Below the pieces are notes generated by a model that saw nothing but the letters and a program-made list of their open reading frames with translations, was not told the DNA's origin and did not search any database. From Fluviicola sp. (GTDB taxonomy: Bacteria; Bacteroidota; Bacteroidia; Flavobacteriales_D; Crocinitomicaceae): 34,086 nt of DNA. Location: NCBI GenBank assembly GCA_002733985.1, contig NVXP01000041.1:5078-39163 (forward strand). The letters are read 5' to 3'. Numbering within the stretch: position 1 is the first letter of the stretch; each line of letters begins with the position of its first letter. The position numbers and the translations under genes were made by a program. Positions 26,373 through 33,311 of this stretch are shown piece by piece.

Positions 26373-27710
26373 CTAGCTTGAGACGCGATTAACAACAGGG
26401 AACTCCAAAATGAATTGCGTGTATTCAATGTTGTGATTTATTGAGACTGTTCCATTATGGAAGTCCATTGCTTCTTTAACCAATGAGAGGCCAAGACCTG
26501 TACCGTGATCTACATCTTTTGTTGTGAAAAAAGGTTCGAATATTTTACGACTATTTTCTATTGCAATTCCTGCGCCACAATCAGTAAAAATAAGTCTATT
26601 GACGTACCCAGTAGACTCAGATTCAATCTTAATCCACTTATTCTTCATTAATTTAATGGCATCAAAAGAATTGTTTAAAAGGTTTATTAGTACCTGTGAG
26701 ATTAATACGCTTTGACAGTAAATTTTAATATCACAGGCGACGTTAACCTGAATTTCGATGTTGTTTTGTTCGAACTTATCAGAGCAAAAACTTAAGGTAT
26801 CGTTTATTATTTCAATCAATGAATGCCAACATTTTTCATCATTTGTCGAATCTCTTGAAAATGATTTTAGATTTGAAATGATCGTAGAAATCCGAACCGT
26901 TGTTGATTTAATCAAATCAAGACTCGATTTGAAATACTCTGCGTCAATATCTTCTTTTTCGATTTTTAATTGAAGCAGACCAGCTTTTGCTGAAATTATC
27001 GTGAGAGGATTATTTATTTCATGTGCAATACCACTTGCCATTTGTCCTAAGGATGCAAGTTTTGAGGATTGAATTAATTGTTCCTGTTTAAATTGAATCT
27101 CTTTCATCAATCTTGACTCTCTAAGGTCAACAACCTTCAGTACATATCCATGAGTATCCCCAGCATTATCAAGCATACGAACCCCAGACATAAGAACTGG
27201 GATAGGTTCATCGTTGTCATTGAAAACTATTGTTTCATATTCGTTTAAAGACTTCGTATCATCCAAAAACCCACGGAGTTCATCTTCTGAGTGGCCAATG
27301 AATGCCGTGAATTCTTTGTTTAGAATATTTTGCAATTGAATGCACAACGTTTGTGTGACAGCACTGTTCACTTTTGTAATAACCTTGCTATCATCAAGAA
27401 CAAACAGCATGTCAGTTATAGATGAAAAAACATTCTCCAATTCACGATTCGAAGAGTTTAATTCGTCTTTGATAGTTGATAAACTCCCTATAAGATCATT
27501 TATACGATTGACATTGTCTGTAGTAACTTGCTCTGTTATTCTTTTTAAATTATAGAGATCTTCATTTCTATAATTTAGATCAGCTAATGATACGAGAAGT
27601 TCTTGATTTTCCTTTGAGACGTTTGGTACAATATAGTCATCAACCGAAATATGCTCTCCGCTAGAGATTTTACTGATTAGATCAACGATATTTTTTCTGA
27701 TTTCCTCCAC
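26373..27710 (-). CDS. Soluble PAS-domain sensor histidine kinase
   Basis: 445 residues, no membrane segment. N-terminal coiled coil (~40-95), PAS domain (~93-195), HisKA with phospho-His230 (SGIAHEINNP) and HATPase: N box QVLINLLNNSFDAI (339-352), G1 TDCGAGI with Cys at a position often Asn, F box FEPFFTTK and G2 GTGLGLSLV (403-411). It autophosphorylates H230 and presumably phosphorylates the downstream receiver. The start codon is GTG at 27710, one base after the stop of the PAS gene; no in-frame ATG precedes it, so translation is coupled. Confidence 0.93.
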   Translation of the reverse strand: MEEIRKNIVDLISKISSGEHISVDDYIVPNVSKENQELLVSLADLNYRNEDLYNLKRITEQVTTDNVNRINDLIGSLSTIKDELNSSNRELENVFSSITDMLFVLDDSKVITKVNSAVTQTLCIQLQNILNKEFTAFIGHSEDELRGFLDDTKSLNEYETIVFNDNDEPIPVLMSGVRMLDNAGDTHGYVLKVVDLRESRLMKEIQFKQEQLIQSSKLASLGQMASGIAHEINNPLTIISAKAGLLQLKIEKEDIDAEYFKSSLDLIKSTTVRISTIISNLKSFSRDSTNDEKCWHSLIEIINDTLSFCSDKFEQNNIEIQVNVACDIKIYCQSVLISQVLINLLNNSFDAIKLMKNKWIKIESESTGYVNRLIFTDCGAGIAIENSRKIFEPFFTTKDVDHGTGLGLSLVKEAMDFHNGTVSINHNIEYTQFILEFPVVNRVSS

Positions 27711-27711
27711 T

Positions 27712-28098
27712 TTACATTTTACTTCTTAATTCATCATATACGACTTCAGAAATACCAGATGTAAAGCAGCGCGTGTGTATGAATTCACCTTCCTTTTGAT
27801 AAATATTTGAGTTAATGAGTACGTGCTGAATATTCCCATCTTTGGCTACTAGTCTAGCAGGGTAAGCCGTAAGTTCATTCCCGTTAGATAGTAATGTTAG
27901 TATCCTATCAATAACGTCATCGTCTTTGTGGAAATCAGTGATTGATTTTCCAAAATATTCATCTTCACTATATCCCAAAAAATTAAGCTCTGATTTGTTT
28001 GCCCATAAAACGATTCCGTTAGATGAAACCAGATGAACGCCGATGGCGCAATTATTCAAGAAATTATTTAAATCTTCTCTATTAGAAATATCTATCAT
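27712..28098 (-). CDS. Stand-alone PAS domain protein
   Basis: 128 residues that make a single PAS domain: NCAIGVHLVSSNGIVLWANKSELNFLGYSEDEYFGKSITDFH, then the sheet strands around ARLVAKDGNIQHVLINSNIYQ. First gene of a three-gene operon with a soluble PAS kinase and a receiver; spacing between the three is 1 and 4 nt. It may be a separate input module feeding the kinase by heterodimerisation through PAS, or a ligand/redox sensor; the bound cofactor is unknown. Confidence 0.88.
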   Translation of the reverse strand: MIDISNREDLNNFLNNCAIGVHLVSSNGIVLWANKSELNFLGYSEDEYFGKSITDFHKDDDVIDRILTLLSNGNELTAYPARLVAKDGNIQHVLINSNIYQKEGEFIHTRCFTSGISEVVYDELRSKM

Positions 28099-28155
28099 GG
28101 TTAATGGTAGGATTAGTTTAGTGCAATAAGAAAAGCCCTGTAGGAAATGGGAGTA

Positions 28156-28231
28156 GTTGGGTTAAAGCACTGCGTAGTTATTTGCTTTAATCTAACAATA
28201 TGCTATAAGCGTAGTAACTTATAGCAGTATA
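28156..28231. repeat. Two tandem hairpins upstream of the PAS-kinase operon
   Basis: Hairpin 1: 14-nt arms 28156-28169 and 28183-28196 (12 matches plus two GT pairs, 13-nt loop). Hairpin 2: perfect 9-bp arms TGCTATAAG / CTTATAGCA at 28201-28209 and 28218-28226, extended by three further bp beyond a 1-nt bulge. They lie 58-133 nt upstream of the PAS start codon in a gene-free stretch of about 360 bp (28099-28460); the rest of that stretch is AT-rich with nothing recognised. Confidence 0.55.
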
Positions 28232-28460
28232 ATGTATTCAATAAAAGCATCTTATGCAAATATTTACAGGAAGAAATAAAAAATCAACCAGAAAAACAAT
28301 TGAACTCACTTTGTCTTAAAACGGCAAAAAAAGGCGTGCTTTTCTAAGAGATTGAGGTAAATAATACGACAGACTAAACCATTTACCCTAGCAAGATGCA
28401 TTCTAATTATGGATGGCTCATTAATTTTAATATATTTTATCTCATCACATAAGTTAAAAT

Positions 28461-28936
28461 ATGATACGAATACATCTTATCGTATTTTTCTATTTTCTCT
28501 CTTATTTACACTAATTGTAATGCTGGATCTGACGATTCAAGAAAAAATGATTCTGTAAGCGATACGATCTGGGTTTCACAAAATGACACCTCCGTATTTG
28601 AAAGCACCATGTTTCGCTTTCCTTGTAGCAAAGAATGGTTATTTCAATATGACTTAATTAATCCAATAGAAAGTGCTTACTATTTTATATACGACGGCAA
28701 CCAACAGTTGGTTAAGGAAGGAAAGTATAGCTGTATGGACACAATAGCTGCGAATTGTGGTTTTTACTATTCAAAATAGCTATTCTTATCGGAGAAGTGG
28801 AGGTTTAGATAAAGTAAGCTACACGGATGATGGTCGACACCTTAAAACAGCGTTTTTTGATCGAAAAGGACGATTGATCAAGATTCAATATTATGATAAG
28901 AAATCATCGAATGATGATAAGATTGAAATCTACTGA
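28461..28936 (+). pseudogene. Frameshifted small lipoprotein-like gene
   Basis: Three consecutive reading-frame segments read as one protein only if two frameshifts are corrected. Segment 1 from ATG 28461 encodes a hydrophobic signal-like start (MIRIHLIVFFYFLS) and hits a stop at 28512. Segment 2, frame +1, from ~28498 to the stop at 28777, gives LIYTNCNAGSDDSRK and on to CGFYYSK, with a Cys that may be a lipidation site. Segment 3, next frame, from ~28770 to the stop at 28934, gives NSYSYRRSGGLDKV and ends FFDRKGRLIKIQYYDKK...IEIY. The second break falls in an A4 run, where one extra A would restore the frame. Family unknown; the tail resembles toxin/antitoxin-like YDxxG repeats. Confidence 0.55.
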
Positions 28937-29003
28937 AAAGGACAACTAAAAAAAACGCAATACTCTGCTCCGTGGGGACCACATATCTAGTCAACAAAGC
29001 GTT

Positions 29004-29528
29004 TCATTTTATTCTTGACATTGGGAATTTCATTGATTGCAGTTTTCCATCAACCACCCCAGATATTTGCGCTAATAGGGAATCTCCATTTATCTGGGTG
29101 TATGAGATTTGTTGAGGAAAGTCGTGTTTCAAATTTTCAAAAACCAACTGCTTATTCATCATTGATGTAAGATCAAATTTAACTGGCTTATTATTATTTT
29201 GATTCCTTACGGTTGGAGTAAATGAAAGGCGACCGCCAATTTGTGTAAGCGTAAACTCTTCATATGAAACAGTGTCAGATTCAATCACAAAATAACTCTC
29301 TCCAACATAGGTGGAATCATTCTCTTTTCTCCAGATTTCTGTGGACGACCCTTCTGATGAATTATTTTGCCATGTCCCTATTAACCAAGATGCCTTTTCT
29401 AGCTCTACATATGGGTTTGAGCCATTCACATTATCCTTTTCTTTATCTGAACCCGAGCAAGAGGCTATACTAAGAGTTAGAGTAAGCATAATGAATAGTG
29501 TACTGTTTATCTTGAATTTGAAAGTCAT
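29004..29528 (-). CDS. DUF6265-family lipoprotein
   Basis: 174 residues with a lipoprotein signal (ML TLTLSIASC, lipidated Cys24) and a single lipocalin-like domain: WLIGTWQNNSSEGSSTEIWRKENDSTYVGESYF, then QLVFENLKHDFPQQISYTQINGDSLLAQISG. The FEN-x2-HDFPQ-I-Y core is the hallmark of DUF6265. The family's ligand is unknown. Expressed from its own TAnnTTTG box; the 74 bp to the AraC stop contain that box. Confidence 0.85.
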   Translation of the reverse strand: MTFKFKINSTLFIMLTLTLSIASCSGSDKEKDNVNGSNPYVELEKASWLIGTWQNNSSEGSSTEIWRKENDSTYVGESYFVIESDTVSYEEFTLTQIGGRLSFTPTVRNQNNNKPVKFDLTSMMNKQLVFENLKHDFPQQISYTQINGDSLLAQISGVVDGKLQSMKFPMSRIK

Positions 29529-29554
29529 AAGATCCTTAGTATTAAATTACCTCA

Positions 29555-29562
29555 CAAATTTA
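29555..29562 (-). promoter_or_regulatory. TAnnTTTG promoter box of the DUF6265 gene
   Basis: Reads TAAATTTG on the minus strand, 26 nt upstream of the ATG. A TTG 16 nt further upstream (29579-29581) may be the -33 element. Confidence 0.65.
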
Positions 29563-29601
29563 CAGGAAGTCGATCTTTCAAAATTGTAAGAATGCGACAT
29601 T

Positions 29602-30432
29602 CTAATGAGGGTCGATAAAGAGAGCCGATAACCGAAGGTTTTCTGAATAAAAATATTTTGGTGTTACACCGGTAAACTCTTTAAAATCTTTTATGAAATG
29701 AGCTTGATCAAAATAACCTCCTTCATGCGCAACTTCTGTGAGACTCCCAATATTTTTATTGCTGAAAATCTTTAAAGTAGCCTGCAGTCGAATTACTTTA
29801 GAAAGTTGCTTAGGGCTTAAGCCGATTGACTTGGAAAATCGCCTTTCTAATTGCCTGCGATGAATATCACTATTAGCAGATAGGTTTTTGACAGATAGAT
29901 TTCCCTTGGAACTTAGTAGTGTTTTAACACTCAATTGTACAATTCTGTCAATCGATTCACTTTTAGTTATTTGTGCTAACAAGAATGATTCAATAATATT
30001 TATCCTTCTTTCATTGTTCTCGGCATTCAATACTTCTTGTTCAAGCAAGGCTCCATTCTTTTCAAATATTTGATGCAGAGGAATCCCTTTGTTTTCAATT
30101 TCACTTAATGCTAACGTACAAAAGGGAGTGAAACCCTCGGGATGAAACCGCACAGCAATGATCCCTGTGTTCCCCGTGGGTTCAATATCAAGGGCTCTCG
30201 TTACCTGTCCGAAAACAAAACATCGAGGTTGGATGATATAATTTTCGCCTTCCAGGTATTGTTTGTACAAATCACCATAGTGAAAAATCATTTCAACGCA
30301 ACCGTCTGGAATAATTCTTTGTTTCTCAATCAACGAACCATCTAATGTCCAATAACACTTGATGAACGCTTCGAGCTTAGAACTTGGCGAAATTGTCTGG
30401 TACTTCAATTTTATATAAATATTTGACGGCAA
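29602..30432 (-). CDS. AraC-family transcriptional regulator
   Basis: 276 residues. The N-terminal half (IKCYWTLDG, RIIPDGCVEMIFHYGD, FVFGQVTRALDIEPTG, IIAVRFHPEGFTPF) is the DUF6597-type sensing domain common in Bacteroidota AraC proteins. The C-terminal ~100 residues contain two HTH motifs, with SANSDIHRRQLERRFSKSIGLSPKQ and the signature LTEVAHEGGYFDQAHFIKDFKEFTGVTPKYF. There is no ATG before residue 47: the frame opens with TTG at 30430, and a second TTG at 30408 gives MKYQTISPSSKLEAF, closer to family starts. A stop codon sits just upstream, so a TTG start is required. Confidence 0.85.
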   Translation of the reverse strand: MPSNIYIKLKYQTISPSSKLEAFIKCYWTLDGSLIEKQRIIPDGCVEMIFHYGDLYKQYLEGENYIIQPRCFVFGQVTRALDIEPTGNTGIIAVRFHPEGFTPFCTLALSEIENKGIPLHQIFEKNGALLEQEVLNAENNERRINIIESFLLAQITKSESIDRIVQLSVKTLLSSKGNLSVKNLSANSDIHRRQLERRFSKSIGLSPKQLSKVIRLQATLKIFSNKNIGSLTEVAHEGGYFDQAHFIKDFKEFTGVTPKYFYSENLRLSALFIDPH

Positions 30433-30443
30433 TAGTCAGTTAC

Positions 30444-30521
30444 CACTAACGTTTAGCATATACCAAGTAGCTCGGTAGAAATCGATAAATATTCGAGTTT
30501 TCACTGAGCTAAACCGTTGTG
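30444..30521 (-). repeat. attC-like imperfect inverted repeat, site 1
   Basis: Left arm 30444-30457 (CACTAACGTTTAGC) and right arm 30508-30521 (GCTAAACCGTTGTG) pair at 13 positions with one extrahelical T (30447) and one extrahelical C (30514 or 30515). The 50-nt middle folds into a second imperfect hairpin around TCGATAAATATTCGA. On the minus strand it starts 18 nt after the DUF1330 stop and ends just before the AraC frame, with a GTTAG core at its far end. Confidence 0.55.
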
Positions 30522-30539
30522 TTTTTCTTACAAATTTAT

Positions 30540-30827
30540 TTAAATTCCGTCGATAATTATTGCGTTTGTATTCGCTCCTTTATTTCTTAATTCAGTCGCT
30601 TTTCTATAGTCCTCAGAATTCCACCAATCGTTTGCAATTTCATAACTTGGAAACTCAATTATCACAACTCTTTTCGGATTCCAATTCCCTTCAACGATAT
30701 TGGGTTCACCTCCACGAACGATTATTTTCCCTCCAAATTTCTTGATGATTTCTGGAGCTATGTTTTTATATTCTTGTAATTTTTCTACGTCAAATATTTC
30801 TAAATCTAGTATTGCGTATGCAGACAT
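30540..30827 (-). CDS. DUF1330 protein
   Basis: 95 residues covering one complete DUF1330 domain (dimeric alpha/beta barrel related to EthD/NIPSNAP): AYAILDLEIFDVEKLQEYK, then FGGKIIVRGGEPNIVEGNW, PKRVVIIEFPSYEIANDWWNSEDYRKATELR and a closing NAIIIDGI. The fold usually binds small hydrophobic or cyclic compounds; no substrate can be named. It is the only gene between two attC-like repeats in the same orientation, the arrangement of a mobile gene cassette. Confidence 0.9.
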   Translation of the reverse strand: MSAYAILDLEIFDVEKLQEYKNIAPEIIKKFGGKIIVRGGEPNIVEGNWNPKRVVIIEFPSYEIANDWWNSEDYRKATELRNKGANTNAIIIDGI

Positions 30828-30852
30828 TGTTTTTTTGTTTAAGGTGAGAATT

Positions 30853-30952
30853 GCTAACGTGGTTTAGCTATGAATGATTGCCCACGAATAAAGAATTTCT
30901 TATTCGACAATACTTTATATGTATTACACCGCTCAAGGTTAGACCGACGTGC
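30853..30952 (-). repeat. attC-like imperfect inverted repeat, site 2
   Basis: Left arm from 30853 (GCTAACGTGGTTTAGC) pairs with 30937-30952 (GGTTAGACCGACGTGC) with extrahelical bases on both sides (TA at 30855-30856, G at 30946) and three GT pairs. The centre holds an inner hairpin CGAATA / TATTCG (30885-30906). It ends 25 nt before the DUF1330 start, and on the minus strand it ends in the same CGTTAG core as site 1. Confidence 0.5.
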
Positions 30953-31033
30953 GCAGTTTCACCGTGCTTTTGTTTTTTACAACTAACAATAATCATTCTA
31001 GCGAGAATTAATTTTCGAAGTAAAAATGAAGCA

Positions 31034-31070
31034 CTTGTACTGAGCCTGCCGAAGTATGCAGTTTAGGCAG
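31034..31070. repeat. Dispersed-repeat-like segment
   Basis: On the minus strand ATACTTCGGCAGGCTCAGTA resembles the ACTTCGACAGGCTCAGTAC type of short repeat scattered in many Bacteroidota genomes. CTGCC / GGCAG in the same segment can form a small hairpin. Copy number cannot be seen from one window. The remaining sequence from 30953 to 31033 is AT-rich with no gene. Confidence 0.4.
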
Positions 31071-31091
31071 TCTTATAGTATGTTTTTGATG

Positions 31092-31967
31092 TTATTCTGA
31101 TATGAAATTTTCAATCTCTTTAATTGTTTCTTTTGTTTTTTCTTCTTGTATAAAATGGCCACAGTCAAACTCTTTTACTTCTGCATTTGGCAAACGTTCT
31201 TTCCATTTTTTCAAATACTCCGTGGTGATAAATTCATCTTTTGTACCCCATAGAATGAGCCAAGGTTTTTGTGTCAATTTATCCAAATCCTCCCATTGTT
31301 CTTGATACCAATCTGATGAACCAACTAATGATTTTCCAATGTTCAACAGCGCAAACCGAGAAGATTTACTTGGGAATGGATATATGTATTGTTTATGATT
31401 TTTTTTTGATAACTGTTTCTTGTCATAAATTCCTTTCTTCAATAAGAACTTGGGCGAAAAATTCATTCTTAAGTATAGAAATTCACCAATTCTACTATTG
31501 ATTATTTTATCTACTTTTTGTGCTGTTGGATTGCTTTTCGTTTCCCAAAGCCACGTATTAAACATAACTACTTGTTTGATATTATCGTGATTCTGAATCG
31601 CCGAAGAAAGACCTATTGGTCCACCAAAATCATGCACTACAATTGTTATATTTTTAAGCTTAAGTTTTTCTATAAACTCAGTTATATTTTTTGAATGAGA
31701 CTGTGGCTTTCCATCGAAGTTTTCAGGTTTTTCAGATAAACCAAAACCTATATGATCAATTGCTATGCATCGATGTCTTTTTGATAATTCAGCGACATAT
31801 TCTCTATAAAGAAATGACCAAGTGGGCGTACCATGTATGAATAAAATAACATCTCCTTTTCCTTCATCAACATAATGCATTTTCCCTGCATTTAACCGGA
31901 TATATTTATTTTTGAAAGGATATTGGTCGGTATCTAACCATTGTTGTTCTCGTGCAGACAAACTCAT
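31092..31967 (-). CDS. Haloalkane-dehalogenase-like alpha/beta hydrolase
   Basis: 291 residues with the alpha/beta-hydrolase triad: nucleophile D113 (VVHDFGGPIGL), acid in LWGTKDEFI and base His in DCGHFIQEE. The oxyanion segment HGTPTWSFLYR and the lid region are like the haloalkane dehalogenase / epoxide hydrolase branch. In true dehalogenases the residue after HG is Asn and the residue after the nucleophile Asp is Trp, together holding the halide; here they are Thr and Phe. An Asp nucleophile fits dehalogenase or epoxide hydrolase chemistry, but halide removal is doubtful. Cytoplasmic, no signal peptide. Confidence 0.85.
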   Translation of the reverse strand: MSLSAREQQWLDTDQYPFKNKYIRLNAGKMHYVDEGKGDVILFIHGTPTWSFLYREYVAELSKRHRCIAIDHIGFGLSEKPENFDGKPQSHSKNITEFIEKLKLKNITIVVHDFGGPIGLSSAIQNHDNIKQVVMFNTWLWETKSNPTAQKVDKIINSRIGEFLYLRMNFSPKFLLKKGIYDKKQLSKKNHKQYIYPFPSKSSRFALLNIGKSLVGSSDWYQEQWEDLDKLTQKPWLILWGTKDEFITTEYLKKWKERLPNAEVKEFDCGHFIQEEKTKETIKEIENFISE

Positions 31968-32033
31968 AATTGCTCGTATTGAAATTGTTTCTTTCTTGAT
32001 TTAGAAACAAAGGTCATTCAATACAATTAATCT

Positions 32034-32055
32034 AATCTTGGTATATACCAAGATT
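32034..32055. promoter_or_regulatory. Perfect 22-bp palindrome upstream of the hydrolase
   Basis: AATCTTGGTAT directly followed by its reverse complement ATACCAAGATT. It ends at the base before the stop codon of the Crp/Fnr gene and lies 66 nt upstream of the hydrolase start. No T-run follows, so an operator is more likely than a terminator. Confidence 0.55.
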
Positions 32056-32616
32056 TCAAATTCTTACTTTTCCGAGTAGTTTGCTAAAGTTGCTAGGGTC
32101 AATTCTGAGATAAGATGCAATGTCTTTATGTGGTACCATTTGAAGTAAATGAGGACTTCTTGTTGTGAAATTTCTAAACCGAGTTTCTATATCATATGCC
32201 ATCAATTCGAAATAGCGATTCAGCGTATCAATTAGTAAAAATTCAGTCGCTTTTCTAAATAATGTCTCAATCGACCTATGTTTTGACATTAACTCTTGGT
32301 GTTTTTTAAATGATATTCGTATGAATTTACTTTCCGTAATTGTCGCTAAAAAATAGTTGGAAGGAGTCTGATTCAAGAAGGATTCAGGGATTCCAGAAAA
32401 AGAAGGTGAATAAGTAAAGGCTATAATATGTTCCTTGTTATTGTTTGAGTAAAATGATTTTTGAATTCCACTAAGCACGAAATACATGTAGCGTTCTGTA
32501 TCTCCTTTCCAAGTTATTATGGTGTTTTTGGGAACAGAGTATTCTGTCCAATTAGAAATGTATTCTTCCAGTATATCATTTTCTACGGTGTGTATTTTCG
32601 AGAGGAATTCTTTCAT
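32056..32616 (-). CDS. Crp/Fnr-family transcriptional regulator
   Basis: 186 residues. Cyclic-nucleotide-binding-like jelly roll (~1-115: VPKNTIITWKGDTERYMYFVLSGIQKSFY, then IPESFLNQTPSNYFLATITESKFIRIS) and a C-terminal winged helix (SPHLLQMVPHKDIASYLRIDPSNFSKLLGKVR). No Fe-S cysteine cluster. Bacteroidota proteins of this size usually act as single-gene regulators with an unknown ligand. A GTGT-N6-ACAC element lies 33-47 nt upstream of its start and a perfect palindrome lies between it and the hydrolase, so it may control itself and the hydrolase. Confidence 0.88.
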   Translation of the reverse strand: MKEFLSKIHTVENDILEEYISNWTEYSVPKNTIITWKGDTERYMYFVLSGIQKSFYSNNNKEHIIAFTYSPSFSGIPESFLNQTPSNYFLATITESKFIRISFKKHQELMSKHRSIETLFRKATEFLLIDTLNRYFELMAYDIETRFRNFTTRSPHLLQMVPHKDIASYLRIDPSNFSKLLGKVRI

Positions 32617-32649
32617 TTTTGTAATGTGCTACAACCTTTTGTGAAAAAT

Positions 32650-32663
32650 GTGTTTTAATACAC
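32650..32663. promoter_or_regulatory. Crp-like half-site pair upstream of the Crp/Fnr gene
   Basis: GTGT, 6-nt spacer, ACAC, similar in layout to the Crp consensus TGTGA-N6-TCACA. A TACATA / TATGTA inverted repeat follows at 32666-32681. Possible autoregulatory site. Confidence 0.35.
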
Positions 32664-32730
32664 TTTACATAGGGTTATGTACTTTCTATGTTTTCTATTA
32701 ATTCTTCCTGTTTAGGATAAAAAAAACTAC

Positions 32731-33141
32731 TTATCTAAGTTCATTAATAAAAATTTCAATTGATTCTGCCCATTTATCAAGACCTGAGGAATGACTCCAC
32801 ATAAAAACAGGATAGTTTTTCTCATCTTGTTTAATTACAAAAAACTCTTCCGTATCAGAACTAGAAGCTTCCATAAAAATTTCTTCCTGTTCGCTGTTTT
32901 CGGGACTATAAACAGCTATTGGGATATATCCTTCTGGCCAACCTTTTGAACTAATCCAATCAATAAAATGAGGTCCATTCAAAATTTGTGGAGCAATAAC
33001 CTTTACAGGTGAGAAATCTAATCCAACCTGTAAGAAACTATCCTTATGGATTTTTCCTGAATACTGAAGTATATTAAGTCCTGTTAATTTTTTCAAAAGC
33101 TCTTCACTTGCTTTCATATTAATAGTTATTCCCATTTTCAT
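32731..33141 (-). CDS. Small cytoplasmic protein, possibly SUKH-type immunity protein
   Basis: 136 residues, no signal peptide or membrane segment, acidic. Family not recognised with confidence. The pattern GWPEGYIPIAVYSPENSEQEEIFMEA followed by a strand EFFVIKQDEKNYPVFMWSH and a C-terminal KWAESIEIFINEL resembles the second half of SMI1/KNR4 (SUKH) domains, which are common immunity proteins against polymorphic toxins; the N-terminal helix typical of SUKH is weak. Its neighbour upstream is an Imm11-family protein, which supports but does not prove the assignment. A second in-frame ATG lies at residue 9. Confidence 0.6.
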   Translation of the reverse strand: MKMGITINMKASEELLKKLTGLNILQYSGKIHKDSFLQVGLDFSPVKVIAPQILNGPHFIDWISSKGWPEGYIPIAVYSPENSEQEEIFMEASSSDTEEFFVIKQDEKNYPVFMWSHSSGLDKWAESIEIFINELR

Positions 33142-33238
33142 CTATAGTTTATTGTTCCGTTCATTAAATATGATCTAAAACACTATTCAAATACCCTACT
33201 TTTCCAGACCAAACACTTTGCTCTCAATCTCCAACTAA

Positions 33239-33269
33239 TATTGATAATCGTTACTGTATTGATAATCGT
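33239..33269. repeat. 13-bp direct repeat, 18-bp period
   Basis: TATTGATAATCGT occurs at 33239-33251 and 33257-33269, ~100 nt upstream of the possible SUKH gene start. Tandem spacing is suggestive of a regulator-binding pair. Confidence 0.45.
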
Positions 33270-33311
33270 AGTATCAGATAAAAACTGTTCGTCTCACCTT
33301 CACATTTCTAT

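Noticed and set aside
28156-28196. GTTGGGT and ATCTAAC fit the integron boxes GTTRRRY and RYYYAAC.
   Set aside because: They are in reverse order for attC (GTTRRRY is 5' here). Kept as a hairpin only.
28232-28460. Short ATG frames of fewer than 20 codons in the AT-rich gap.
   Set aside because: No composition or context to support them.
30878-31066. Plus-strand open frame in the gap between DUF1330 and the hydrolase.
   Set aside because: Overlaps the attC-like site and repeat, no family features, opposite strand to all neighbours.
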